A stretch of 64,000 nucleotides of DNA from Physcomitrium patens (lineage: Eukaryota; Streptophyta; Bryopsida; Funariales; Funariaceae): positions 3,503,834 to 3,567,833 of the forward strand of contig NC_037270.1 of the NCBI RefSeq assembly GCF_000002425.4. Reading direction: 5' to 3'. Of the stretch, positions 23,461 through 37,592 are shown piece by piece. Each line of letters begins with the position of its first letter. Within the stretch, counting starts at the first letter, position 1. The notes under the pieces were generated by a model. It was not told where the DNA came from. It did not search any database and was given only the letters and a program-made list of their open reading frames with translations. The position numbers and the translations under genes are program-made.

Positions 23461-26400
23461 TGACAATTTGAAAAGAGTACCAACTTATTGTTTTTATCTT
23501 ATTTTAGAAGTGAGTGGATTACTCTACTTCTATTGTTTTATTTTGAAGGTTGTAGATTATCCATCTTTAAACAAACAATCTTGTATTTTGATACTAATAT
23601 TTTCTTTAAAGAGAGTAGATTCTCCCTGTTTATGGAAATTTTTATTTAATATTAAAGTTTACAGATTATTCTCCTCTAATTTAATTTTTTGAACTTCTTT
23701 GAATTATCTATAGAAGAAAAGATTATCGATGTTATTCTCAAGGGAAGTGAGAATAGATTTGCAACTATTGCACATCTTCATGAATTTGTCAACACTTTAA
23801 GAATAGAAATTTTGCATATTTCCAACGTAAATTATAGAGGTACTATTCCTATGCATATGGAAGAAGTTTAGAGTGTACGACAATAAGTTGTGCAATTTAA
23901 GGAAGCGAGTAGATTGACCTCACAACCAAATTCAAAGAATTTTGCTTCTACAAGTATGACAAAAATAAGGATTAGTATGCTTAAGAAGTTTGATGGAACA
24001 AAATCAAAATTTTGAAGATTTTTGCAACAAGTTAAGCTCTATCTAAAATTGCATCCCTTCCATTACTCCGATGGATTTACTCAAGTCAGATTCATAGGTG
24101 CAGTTCTATCAGAAAGTACTCTCTTTTAGTTTACATTTTTGATAGAAAAGAATTCATAACTCCTTTATAATTTGAATTCATTCTTAGAAGTATTTACAGC
24201 CACATTTAGAAAAAGTGATCAAGAAAGAGTAGCAGAGATGAAGCTCTTATCTTTGCAATAAGGATCACGGTCATCCACCATATATATTGTTGAATTCCAA
24301 AACCTAGCTTGTAATGTGGACTAGAATGACAAAGCCCTTATCAATGAATTTTGATATGGATTGAAAGATAATGTCAATGATTTATTATTGACAATGTTAA
24401 AAATAAAATCTTTGAAATAATTTATTGCTTAAGCCATTGTATGTAATAATTCATTATTTAAAAGATATCAAGAACAAAGACTTGGCTAAAGAGGAACAAA
24501 TTAAATAATGATGGTAGCTCCCAAGTTTTCAAAAATACATTCATCAAGGCTAGAACCAATACAAACTGATATAATACATTTTAAATTCTTCATAGAATAT
24601 GAAAAGATTTGACAACATGAAGAGGACTTATGCTTATGTTATGGAGAAGCTAAATACATTGTTTAACATTGTCTAAAAAAGCAACTCAACCACAAAATAA
24701 AAAGCATGGTTGCCAAAGAAGATGATGTGTCAAAAAACAAGTTTCTCCAGCTACAATAGAGACCATAGAATTGGAATCTTATATAATTCCTAGTAAAGAT
24801 CTTATTCTCTCTTTAGATCCATCACCTTATTTTATAATAGAAGTTTATTTTGGACCAAAAATTCACAAAGTTGTAACTTTATTAGATTCAAGATCCTTAG
24901 TCTATTTTATAGATGAAGATTTTATCAAAAAATAAAAGATATCATTAATTTAAAAAAACTAAATCTATAAATATAGAAGTCATAGATGGTCATTTGCTAT
25001 CTTTTAGAGATGTCATGTATGAGACTGTTTTTTTAGATGTAGCAATTAAAGATCATAATAACATAGTAATATTTAATGTAATAAGATTTTTGTGGAATCT
25101 AATTATTTTAGGATTATCTTGGTTAGAAAAATATAATCCTCAAATAGATTGGATTTTTTGTAACCTTAATTTTTTTGATAATTTAATCCAAAATTTTATT
25201 AGTTAAGTAGAAATACATAAGTCTTAGTACATCCAAATTCTTACTAGTAGGTACAAGAGCTTTTATGCATACTACAAAAAAAGGCTTATCTTTTGCTTTA
25301 TATGCCACATCCATTTTTGATAGTGAAAAAGACATCAAGTGGTATTCCTAGTTAATATCAAGATTTTCGGGATATTTTTAAAAAGGAAAAATGCAGATAT
25401 TCTCCCAAAACATCATCTTTATGATTATTCCATTGATCTTCACAAAGGAGTTCAATCACTATTTGGACCAATCTATAGCCTATTACAATACAAGTTGGCT
25501 GTACTTAAGGAGTACATTGATGAAAACTTGGCTAAATATTTCATATATCATTCTAAATCCCAAGCGAAGGCTCCTATCTTATTTGTAAAGAAAAAAGATG
25601 GAACTTTGCGGATGTGTGTGGACTATCAAGGACTCAACATGATTACCAATAAGTATAAATATCCTCTACTTTTGATTTCAAAACTTCTTGATTAATTGAA
25701 TCAAACAATGATCTATACAAAAATAGATCTACAAAGAATAAATAATCTAGTATACATTAAAAAAATAAATAAATGGAAAATTATGTTTCGAACTAGGTAT
25801 GGATATTTTGAATATAATGTCATACCTTTTGGATTCACAAATACATCAATTACTTTTTAACATTTAATAAATATTACCTTTTATGAATTTCTTGACGATT
25901 CTATCATTTGTTTATTTAGACAACATCTTAATCTACTCTAAAAATATGAAAGAGCATGAAATTCATGTTTTTTTTATGTTACAAAAACTTAAAGTTGTAG
26001 GATTATATGCCAAATTAAAAAAAGTGTATATTCTACACTACTCAAGTTGACTTCCTAAGATATATCATTTTCAACAAAAGGCTAATGATGGATTCAAAAA
26101 AAGTCAAATAGAAAGAAATAACAAACTCCATCTAGTAGCTTTTTATTCCAAATTTTTTTTAGCAACCAAGATAAATTATGAGATCTATGACAAAGAGCTC
26201 CTTGCAATTGTAGATTCATTTCAAGAATGACATTATTATTTAGAAGGCGCCTTGAATCTAATTGTAATATATACCTATCACAAGAACCTCAAATATTTTA
26301 TGTTTGCATGTATTTTGAATCGTTGTTAAGTTCATTGGAATATGTCTTTATCAAGATTTGATTTTAAGATTATTTATTGATTCAAAAAAACAACAAGGTT

Positions 26401-26696
26401 TATTAGATGCTTTTTATAAACATTTTTATCTTGTACTAAAAAAAAAAAAAGATGCATCTTTTGATCAACAAAGAATAATTTTCTTGAAGTTGGAAAATTT
26501 TCACCTTTAAGCAAGAAAATCAACATTAATTGTTGATTCAACCTTTGTTAAGCAAATTCAATCAAATATGTCATTTGATCCTCTTATCTATGATATTAAG
26601 AATAATTCTTCTAAGTCTCATGATACTTCTAAGTTTGAGTTCAAGAACAACCTATTCTATTTTCACGGACAATTATATATTCTAGAAGGTGGGATA

Positions 26697-26792
26697 TTCT
26701 TCAAACTTGAATATGTATTCTTGTATTCAAACTTGAATATGTATTCTTGTATTCAAACTTGAATATGTATTCAAACTTGATTATATATTCTT
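26697..26792 (+). repeat. Short tandem repeat inside element A
   Basis: A unit of about 27 bases built on TTCAAACTTGAATATG is repeated about three times, with partial copies. It lies between the RNase H and integrase regions of the fossil element. Confidence 0.75.
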
Positions 26793-27630
26793 CAAACTTG
26801 TCATGACTTTCTAGTAGCTAGATATTTTGGATATAATAAGATTTTGGAATTAATATCAAGAGATTTTTAATGGCCTCAAATGTGGAAGGTAGTCAAAGAC
26901 TTTGTACAATCATGTGATATTTGTTGAAGATCTAAGTTAGAATATCTTATTCATTGGCATGGATATGCTATTAATAAATATATATAGCAGCAAGCAAAGA
27001 ATCTTGTAAATGCAGCAAAAAAAGTTGAAACTTTTCATCAATAACATCTATCAAAAGTAAGATGAAGATTAGCAAATCTTTGCTATAAAAGAAATAAGAT
27101 CAAAGAAGAATAACACTCAATCTTCTATCTTTTTTTGTAGCTTTAGTATATTTGTGACGTTGAGGAGATGAAAAATCAACAAATAGTAAATTCAACTCAA
27201 GAACTTTTATTTGCTGACTTATTAGATGAGATATTGTGATTGTGATAATCTTTAAGACAACGTAATTAAAATGAAGATCTTTAAGAATGACATATCCTTT
27301 CTTGAATAGATGGTGAGATACAATGTATTTGGTATTATAACCTTCGAAGAGAGTCTCAATGTTTGGTGATTTTATAAGAGGTAGGAACAACTCTTGACGA
27401 TATTTCAAATGTTTTATTTGAAGGAAGTTGCAAAGGCCTCACCAACAATCAAATAATAGGGTAGTCTTTTTATTCTGGTATAAGATAATATCGATGGCTG
27501 AGAAGACCTATCAACCATCTTCAAAGAGAACAAAGCTCTGAATATGTGACAAGTATAATTTATAATATTTTGAATTTTTTGAACATATGGAGATCGGTCC
27601 TTGTGAAACTCGTCCTTAGAAGGAGGATAA

Positions 27631-28165
27631 AGTCACAAATATACATGGGTATTTTAGTAAATTTCTATATAATTAAGTAGAAGTAAGTAAAAGTAGATAA
27701 AAATAAGTTAATTTCATAATATCTTCTAAAAAAGCTCTCTAAAAGCTTTCTAGAGGCTTTATAGACATTTCTTTGAATTTACATATATTTATAATTATTT
27801 GATAAGTTAGAAACTTGATCAACAAACTAACCATGTATTGATAGTTTGTGGAACAAGGTAACTATGTAGCACACATATAAAAAACTTACCTTGCAAGTTA
27901 AGATATGTGTCTTGAAAAATCAACACATTTTAGAGGTCCTATAGGACATTGCTAGATAGCTCTTAATTAAGAGTATATATGGAGGTAAGAGTGAAGCCTT
28001 CTTTGCTCTTGTTAATGCCTTTTTAGTCCTTAGTCTTGTTTCAAGACTTTTTAGTTTCCTTGTTTTTGGTAATAGCCATTTTAGTTCAATAATATATCAT
28101 CTTTGAGTGACTTTCTAATTCTTTTCAATGTCACAAGGGTATATTAAGGATTTCTTTCTTTGACA
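27631..28165 (+). repeat. Right LTR of element A
   Basis: About 535 bp, preceded by a purine-rich stretch (near 27616-27630) in the position of a polypurine tract and ending TGACA. It contains the full LTR sequence, of which element B carries a third copy at its outer end. Confidence 0.85.
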
Positions 28166-31100
28166 TTCATATCCTTGATTGATTTAAGATTTAGAATTTA
28201 GGATTTAAGATAGATACATGGAATATAATATGGATCTTTATAGACTCTAGTAGATGTAATTAATAAGTAATTCAATTGATTCCTTCACAAATAAGAAATG
28301 GTCTAACTTCATAGTAATCTAATTTGTTACAAAGTCAATTAGTCTTGATATTACAACAAAGTAATGACACCTTGTTGCCAACGTGGAATTGATGTTACTC
28401 TTTGTAATAAGCATACATATTGATTTTTTGTTGTTCTTGAATTTCTTTTAATTGTGCCTTCATTATTATATATAGCTTAAATAAATAATTCTTCAAATCT
28501 TTTGTCATAGGATTATCAACTTTTGACAAGTCAAAAATATTAAATTATAGATAATAACCATAATTAACAAAAAAAATTATTTTTTATATAGAAGAATATA
28601 TTATGTTATTCTAAGAAAATTTTGCCAATATTAAAAAATTTGTCTAATTATCTTAGTAGTAGTTGATGGTATACTTCAAATTTTGCTCCAAAACTTAATT
28701 TACATGTCTCATTTATTTATCAATTTGAAAATAAAAGCTAAAGATAGTTTTATATTTATTTTTAGAATTTAAAAAATAACTTTTTAAAATCTTAATACAA
28801 ATTGAATCCACCTATCTGATATAATATTCTTAGAGAATCTATGATAGCAATGAATATTTTTAAGAAAAAGCTTAGTTGTTTCTCCATTAGTGATAGTTTT
28901 TATACATAGTACAAAATATGCTACTTTGATAAAACGACCTATTATCACAAATATAGAATTATACAAACTTAAGATTAAAAAACTTGTGATAAAATCTATA
29001 GAAATAGAAGACCATAGTTGTTTTGAAATAGGTAATGGTTGAAGAAGTCTATAAAATTGATGACGAGAAATTTTTGATTTTGAAAGAATGTTACATGATT
29101 CTCTTAATCCTTTGAGTACCTTCTAAATTTGAGGTCAAAAAAAAATCTCTAGATTTTAATTCCAAATTCTTATTATATCTAAAATATCTGATTGCTAAAA
29201 AATCATGACAAGCTTGAAGAATACATAATTGCGCTTTGATTTTTGGAATATATAATTACTCTTTGATATAAATTAAATACTTTGACTTCAAAGAAATTAT
29301 TCTTTGTTGATCATAAATTACATCTCTTTCTTTGGATGTAAAATAAAAATATCTATAAAGATCATATGACAAATCTTATTATTTTTTAGATCAATAAATG
29401 ATCTTGAAATCAAATCTTGATAAAAAAACATATTTCTATGAGTATGAAACATAAAATTCATACTATTCTATATTTTTAGAGTAGGTTAAAATATTTTCTT
29501 AATAACAAATGACAAAATCATCAAAAAAAACTCACAAAAGACATCATTTATTAAATGTTGAAATGTAACTCTTGCATTTGTGAGTCTAAAAAGTATGATA
29601 TTATATTCAAAATACTCATACTTCGTTCAATATACAATCTTACATCCATCTCTTTTTTTGATACATACCAAGTTGTATACTCTTTATAGATCTATTTTAA
29701 TATAGATCTTTGTTTGATTGAGTTAATCAAAAAGTCTTGAAATCAAAGATAGAAGATGCCTATTTTTTATGGTGATTTTGTTGAGTCTTCAATAATCCAC
29801 ATACATTTGCAAAGATTTGTCTTTTTGTCACAAATAAGATAGAAGCTCTTGTTGGAGATTTAGAATGGTGTATGAAGTTTTTAGCCAAGCTCTTGTCAAT
29901 GTACTCCTTCAATATAATCAATTTGTTTTGCATTAAATTATAAATTGGTCCAAATGGTGATTGAGTTTTATCTTAAAGATCAATTAAAAAATCATATAAA
30001 CAATGCATTAGAAGAATATCTACATTTTTTTGTCAAAAATATCTTAATAATCTTGATATTAGCTTTAAATGCCATTTGAAGTCTATTCTCCATCAAAAAT
30101 AGGTATGGCATACATAATAAAAGTTGATCCTTCTTTTGTTGAATGCATGAAAGCTCTTGTACCTACAAATAAGGATTTGGTTGTATTGGACTTATATATT
30201 TCTACTTAATTAATAAGATCTTGGATTAAACTATGGAAAAAATCAAGGTTATAAGAAGTCTAGTCTATTTGAGGGTTATACTTCTTTAGCTACAATAATC
30301 CTAAAACAACTAAGTTGAATAGAGATCTAATGAAGTTGAATATCATCAAGCTATTATAATATTTAGTTGCTACATCTAAAAGAATTATTTCATTCATAAT
30401 ATTTCTTAAAGATAACAAATAACCATCTATGACTATTATATACATAAGTTTATTTTTTTGACTAAAGATATTTTTGTTTTTTAAAAAGACTTCATCTATA
30501 AAATAAGCAAAGATTCTTGAATCTAACAAAGTATGGACTTTGTGATTTTTTAGTTCCAAACAAACTTCTATTGTAAAACAAGGTAATGGATTTAAGAAGA
30601 AAATAGGACATTTATTAGATATTATATAAGATTTCAGTTGCATAGTTTCTATTGTAGCTAAAAAAAACTTGTTTTTCAATACATCATCCTCTTTGGCAAC
30701 CATGTTCTTCATTTTGTAGTTGCATTGCTTCTTTAGATAATATTGAATAATTTACTTAGATTTTTCATAATATAAGTATAAACCTTCTTGATGGCATTAA
30801 GTTTTTTTTTTTTTTATTCAATGGAAAGCTTAAAACATATCCTATCTATTTATATAGGTTCTAATTTTCACGAATAAGCTTCTATGAACTTAGAAACTAT
30901 TGCCATGGCTTAATTTATACCTCTTCAACCAAATCTTTGTTCTTATCTCTTTCAAAAAAATGATTGTCACATGCAATGGCTTGAATAATAAATTCTTCTA
31001 ATGAGCTTGCTATTAGTATCATCAATAATAAATCTTTGAAGTTATTTTTTAATCCATATTAAAATTGATTAATAAAGATTTTATCATTCAAATCTATATT

Positions 31101-32494
31101 ATAAGTAAGATTTTGGAATTATACAATATATATATATTGTAGTTGAATGTGATTTTTGTTGTAAAGGTATAAGTTTGATCTTTTCTACTCTTTGTTGAAT
31201 ATTTTCTTCAAAAGTAATCATAAACACTTTTAAGAATGAATTCAACTTATAAAAAAGATGTAAATCTTTTTTCTATCAAAGGTGCAAATTAAAAAAAAAA
31301 TACTTTCATAAAAAATTGTAATTATAAATCTAATTTAAGTAAATCTATCAAGATATTGAGAAAGATGCAATCTTAAATAGAGCTTTATTTATTGTAGAAA
31401 TCTTCAAAATTTTAATCTTATTCCATTGAATTTCTTAGACATACTTATTTTTATCTCTTTTATACTTAAAATAGTAAGTCTTCTTAAATTTACTTGTGGA
31501 CTTGATTTATTTTCTTCTCTTAATTGCACAACTTCTTGGTAAAGACTTTGAACTTTATTATTGACGTCTTCCATAAGTATCAAAATACTACCTTCATGGT
31601 TGACATTAGAGATAAGTGAGATTTTTATTCTCAAAGTGTTGACAAGCTTGTGAAGATTTATTATAGTTGTAAATCTTTTCTTACTTCCACCAAGAATAGC
31701 ATCCATAATTTTTCTTTTTGTAGACAACTCAAACAAAATTAAAAGTCAAATTACAAGAGGGTAAGCTACAATCTCTAATATCAAATAAAAGTTTCTACAA
31801 AAAAAATAATCTACTCTTTTTAAAGAAAAGAATTAGTGTAAAAAATTAAAAGTAAATTTGAAGGTGGATAGTCTGCAACCTTCAAAATAGAACAATACAA
31901 GTGGGATAATTCACTCATTTTTAACACAAAACAAGAACAATGAATTAGCACACTTGTCAAACTATCAAGGAGATGAATCTTAGAGAGCTAAAAAATCAAT
32001 ACAGTCTTGTGTCATTCAAAAAGACTAAAAAATCACTCAAAGATGGTATAATATTAAACTAGAATTTCTATTGCCAAAGACAAGAAGATTAGAAAGTCTT
32101 GAAACAAGACTAAGGACTAGAAAGGCATTGATAAGAGTGAAGAAGGCTTTACACTTGCTTCTATATATACTATCAACTAGGAGCTACTTAGCAACATTCT
32201 ATAGGACTTTTAATACATGTTTAATTTGCAATCCAAATGTCTTAACTTGCAAAAAAAAGTTTCTTATATGCACGCCACATTGTTAGCTTGTATCACAAGC
32301 TATCTACATGTGCGACACATGGCTAATTTGTTGGCTAAGTTTCTAATCTATAAATCAGCTATTAATATGTATTAAGTCAAATATGCAACTATGAAGCTTG
32401 TAAGAAGCTATGCCATAAGATAATAATAAATCTACCTATAATTATCTTTTATATATTATTTTTTATCTAGATAAATATATACGTCTATGATAAT
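28166..32494 (-). mobile_element. Element B: second copy of the same gypsy family, opposite strand (fossil)
   Basis: Read on the minus strand, the same family appears again: an LTR at 32010-32494, gag-like region (about 31.7-31.4 kb, clearly similar to element A), protease region (about 30.7-30.3 kb), reverse transcriptase (about 30.0-29.5 kb), integrase core (about 28.97-28.78 kb) and a post-integrase segment (about 28.5-28.2 kb). Its inner end abuts the right LTR of element A, so the two copies are joined tail to tail. It is very AT-rich, has many breaks and cannot be active. Confidence 0.85.
32010..32494 (-). repeat. LTR at the outer end of element B
   Basis: About 485 bp, reverse complement of the element A LTR, with a TGTCA-type inner edge at 32010 and a degraded outer edge near 32494. 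More diverged from the element A copies than those are from each other, as judged by eye. Confidence 0.8.
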
Positions 32495-34446
32495 ACTTCC
32501 TTTAGTACTAAAAATCTTTTATATGAATTATTTGCAAAAATTGATTATAAAAAAATTTTATAAGAAAAAATAAGTTATTCTACATTAATTTTTAAAGAAT
32601 ATTTTAAATAAAACATCTATATTTTATATTTCTATTTAATTATTTTTATTTTATAAAACCGTATTCTAACAAAATTTAATTAAATAATTTTTATTTTAAA
32701 TAAGCATAGGATGTATTTTTATTTTATTTAAATATTAAATTTATAGAATTATTTATTATTATAAAATTGAATTATTTACTATTATAAAATTTAATTATTT
32801 ACTATTACTAGAATTATAGATAAAAAAAAACCAAGACAACTAGATCTTATTAGCTATTTATTTTCACTATTAATGAAATATCTAAAAATTAAGAATCAAA
32901 ATTATTATACATTATAATTTATTTATTGTAAATTTTTTAAATTTCAATAATTTTTTCTCCTGAAATTGCTAATACTATCAAGATACTTGTTTTTTTTACT
33001 TCTAGGATAATCAGACTATCATCTAAATAAAAATTAATGCATAAGAAATAGATTTTTTGATTAAGTAAAAAACAAAAATACTCAAAAATACAAAAATTAC
33101 CAAGATAAAAACACTATTTTAAAAAATCTGCTATATCTAAAAATATAAGCAGTAATGCATATTTTTTAAAATAATTCATTGGTTTTGCTCTTATTTATCT
33201 TTTTAATTTTCAAAATTTGTGAATAAATACAGAAATTATATCTTCATAGATTTATTTTTATTTTTCTTAATAGTCACATTTTTTAACTTTTTCAACTTTA
33301 TCTTTAAATTTAATTTGACTATATATTTTTGAAAAAATAAAAATTTGGTGATATTTAAATCTTATTATTGAATTTGCTTAATATAAGATATAATATGATA
33401 TATTATAAATAAAGATAAAAATTAATACTTAAGAAATAGATTTTTTATTACCCTAAAAAATCTAAAAAATAAGTTTTAAAAATTAACTTTTTAAAAAAAT
33501 TTAAAATTTCTAAAATAAATATCATAATAAAAATATTTAATTTATGAAAGAAAATTTAGAAATAACTTTTAAGATAATATTAAGAATAAGAATTTATTTT
33601 TTTTAAAGATTTTATAATAAATTCATTATCATTAAATTCAATTGGATCTAATATAAATAATTTATAAAATCAATTAAAATTATATTTTTTTATGGATAAT
33701 AAATATCAAAAATAATAATTTCTTTAAATGAAAAAATAAAATTTATAAGTTTAAAAAAAATCATAGAAATATAATTTAAATTTTTGACGGACTTAAATAG
33801 TAAATACAACTATTAGAGCTTCAAAAACATCTTAATCTTTATTCTAACTGATCTCTCTTTTATTTTTATTTATTTATTTATTTAAAATTGTTTCTTTTTT
33901 AATTATTTAATGAGATTTATTATAATTTAATTATCTAATAAAATATATTAGAATAGTTGAAAGAAATATGTAAAGATATATATCTAAAAATTTACAAAAC
34001 TATTTTATTTTATTTTTAAAAAAAAATTATTACACTTATTAAAATTTAAAACACAAAAAATATAATAAAAAAATATTTCAAAAAATGGATAGTTTTTCTA
34101 TTTAATTACCAAATTTTATATTTCAATACTACTATTCTAATATAAGGCAATGTTTGATTTGTTTAATTAAGAAATAAACATGCTATTATAAAATTAAAGA
34201 TATCTAATAATATTAATATCTAATTTTAACTTATATTATATATAACAAAAATTCTATCATCAAGAATTTCTATATTTGTTTCATATCATCTAAATAGTTT
34301 TAATTTTTCTATCATCAAAACATTATCCTATTGAAAAGATATGTAATATTAAAAGTAGTTTTAAAGGACATACAAATCTATATTTAATAATTATTTTTCA
34401 TAAATACCAAATACATAAATTAGAATTGATTTTTCTTCTCATATCT

Positions 34447-34489
<43 letters not shown>

Positions 34490-35106
34490 TCTAATAAATA
34501 ATAAAATAAGCCAATAAAAATCTTGATAGGACTTCAAATACCAAAAAACTTAATAAATTATTTACATTAAAACAATAATGCAAAGGCCAAATAAATCTAT
34601 CACGTAAAGTAGGAAATTGATGTACATACGTAGATTTCTCAATTTGGTGCAAATTATGTAACAATACAAAAAATCCAAATAAAATTTTGAATAGAACTTA
34701 TTGTAAATAAAATACTTCTACAAACTACAAATACGATTTTGCAACATTTAAATCCTCTCAACAAGATAAATACCAAATTTATAAATCAGTACAATAGTGT
34801 CGGTTTTTGAAAGAAATAATTCTACCAACAATTTATAAAACATTGAATAAATTTCAAAAATATTGCATTACAATAAGGCTAGTAATTTTTTCTTTATAAA
34901 AATAGAAATTTTATTAAAATTATTAGAATTAATTTTTAATGGCTTGCATTTTTTTGCCAATTAATGACATTAAATTCTAATACTAGAATTAATATATTTA
35001 ATCTCTTTTATAAGTCAAAAGATAGGTAGAAAAGTGAATGTGAAGTCTTGGCTTATAGTTTAAAAATATTTTAAGAAATCTATTATAAAAGTTTCAAAAT
35101 CTTCAA

Positions 35107-35137
<31 letters not shown>

Positions 35138-36606
35138 TTATTTTATTTTTAATAATTTATAATAAATTTTAATTAAAAATTTTACATATTGTCAATAAAA
35201 CTTTTAGAAATTTTATTTCTTAAAATCTCATTGTAATCCTTTTAACTTAAAATTTTATGTAAAAATAAAAATATTATATTTTTTTATATATTTTTAATAT
35301 ATAAAAAATATATAAAAAATATATAAAAAGACATGTCTTTTTATATATATAAGAAGAAATAAAAGATTATTTATCTTACTAAATAATAAAAGATAATTTT
35401 TTTTGTTACAACAAATTTTGATTTTGAACTCAATTTGGCTTATAACTTCCACTACAAAATTGATATCAATTAATTTTATTTAATTTAAAATTTTATTTAT
35501 TAAAATTTTAAAAAAATACTTTATTTTAATCTCAAATTCTTTGATCTTTTATTATATTTTATATGTAAATATATCTAATTATAATTTTAATAAAACTATA
35601 TAAAATCTTCATATTACTTTTGATTTATAAGATATCTATTCAATATAGTATTATTATAGTGATAAAATATTTGCATATAAGAATAATCTTATAACAAAAA
35701 TTTCTTTGATTTTTTCTTCTTGTTTTATGTTTTATAACTTAAATTTATTATGTGGTATATTTACAAATATGATTATAAAATATTCCAATAGAAATATCTA
35801 AAACAATCACTGTTTAAATATGATTTTAAGATGTATATAAGCATAATTTTATTCTAATTATAACTATATATATTAAATAGTTATACAGCAAAAAGCATTA
35901 GAATTGCTTGATTTAAGGATTTTTTGTTACTAAAATGTATTTTTTAATTAATTATTTAGACTAAGTTTAACTATTATATATATATAGATAGATAGATAGA
36001 TATATTTGTGAAGTCAAGCTTCATTAATTTTAAAGATATTATATCAATAGTAATTTTTCTTAATATAGATTTAGTATTTATTATTTCTAAAGACTTAATG
36101 AAAATTTTAAAAAATCATGAAGTAATCAAAAAAAGTGCATGTTAAATGATTTCTGATTTTGTGGATGATTTTTATTCCAATCAAATACCAGCACTTATTT
36201 GCATCAGCATAATGATGACAGATGTATCAATCCATCCTTCAAAAAGAATCACAATTTTAAAAAATCTTTCTGTCAGACTTTCAAACATTGGTTTTCTTAT
36301 ATATATATATATATATATATATACTATTCTACTTTAAAGAATAAAACATGCTTGGTATCAACATTCTACAAAAGATTATATTTATCCCATAACACTATTA
36401 AAAATTTCTACTGCCCCATGTATGTATGTATATATGTTTCATCAAAACACTCAAAAGAATTATTTGAACATCGAAATTTCATTTGAAAATTATCCTTCAG
36501 AATATCAAATATTTATCAATATTTTCTAAAATGCATTTTTTACAATTTCCACTTTGGTAAAAGCTCGTATTTATAACAACCCATTTGAAAATATCAATAT
36601 TTTATA

Positions 36607-36643
<37 letters not shown>

Positions 36644-36660
36644 CTGTAAAACACTCATTC
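32495..36660. other. Extremely AT-rich non-coding desert
   Basis: Composition is overwhelmingly A and T with almost no CG. There is no open frame of note and no recognisable transposon motif. TA microsatellites lie at about 34449-34486, 35116-35138, 36299-36321 and 36611-36641, and a GATA run at about 35985-36001. It may be transposon DNA decayed past recognition. Confidence 0.7.
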
Positions 36661-37430
36661 ACAGAAAATTACAATTATATTGAATGTTATTGTTGGATTA
36701 TAAAACACTACAGTCATCGAAGTTCTGATCAACACTCTCCTCGATCGTTCACTCTTTGGCGAATGCAAAGTTTCCATTTAGTGTAATCTAAAGCTTCAAA
36801 CTTAAGTATTGGGTCCTTTCCTTCAGCGCCTGAAGATCCCCAACTTAGCCGCATCTATACGAAGAAAAATGTTTTGTAGCTGGTTACATGTTGAGAATGG
36901 TGGTAGTGTCCGAGCTGAGTGACAGTGGATTCTTCGATCTGATTAAATCTAGATGGGATCAGATCTTCGATGAAACTAGTAAGATTTCCAGGTACATGAT
37001 CCCTACCATCTTTCGTCTCCAAACAGGTCTTGTCTCAATTTCTCAGATCCTTGGCTACAAGAGGTCTGACTTGTTATGATTCACAATTTGGAGCCTGCCA
37101 CAAAATCAGTTAATGTGAATGCCAACTTTCGGCATTCCAACTGCATTTGAGTTTTGTAGCAGCGGTTGATGGTGGAATCGATGGCTACTGTGGAGAGCAT
37201 TAAAGGAAATAAAGGACTTATTCACAGTGTCTTTCGTTAACAACGTATGTAATATTGGGCCTGGTATTGATAGTTACATACATAAGAGATTCAATAATTT
37301 GGTAATATGGCACGTTGTCGTATTACATGGCGTTTGGCTTGAAAATGCACCGGGCACCAAGTTGTGGAAGATAAAAAGAAAATTACAACAACAAGTCCTA
37401 ACAAATCTAATAGAATTTTAAATAAATTAT
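36661..37430 (+). other. Island of ordinary composition inside the AT-rich region, possible gene debris
   Basis: Composition returns to gene-like values for about 750 bases. A 63-codon plus-strand frame (36888-37079) reads plausibly coding, with a DLIKSRWDQIFDETSKISRY segment, and another frame lies at 37227-37421. No domain recognised. The island is flanked by AT-rich DNA and the minisatellite, so it may be an exon or pseudogene stranded by insertions, perhaps once joined to the fragments at 43.8-45.5 kb. That link is only a guess. Confidence 0.35.
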
Positions 37431-37592
37431 AGTTAAAGATTAGCAAATATAATCAAACATCAATCAAATTCAACTAAAATTTCAAAGGAATTATATAAGA
37501 AACACAAAAAATTCCTAGAGACTTTTTAAAGAAATCGTAAAAAATAACATAGAAATTCAAAAAATATATATTAAAATAGAAATCTTAATTAA

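Larger units (their letters stand above)
23137..28165 (+). mobile_element. Element A: broken Ty3/gypsy chromodomain LTR retrotransposon (fossil)
   Basis: A degraded gypsy-class element with a left LTR starting at 23137 and a right LTR at about 27631-28165; the ends match over several hundred bases, with a TGTCA start and TGACA end. Parts in order: gag-like region (from about 23.69 kb), CCHC zinc-knuckle remnant (about 24.63 kb), retropepsin (about 24.88 kb), reverse transcriptase (about 25.4-26.1 kb, motifs [19 protein letters not shown] and [10 protein letters not shown]), RNase H (about 26.1-26.4 kb), integrase N-terminal part (about 26.85 kb), chromodomain (about 26.94-27.05 kb, EYLIHWHGY). 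The two LTRs differ at roughly one site in ten by eye, suggesting an old insertion. It carries many breaks and cannot be active. Confidence 0.9.

Noticed and set aside
27100-27408. 102-codon minus-strand frame inside element A
   Set aside because: No recognisable domain and antisense to the fossil element; probably chance.
28784-28966. Isolated 60-codon frame as a host gene
   Set aside because: It is the integrase core of element B.
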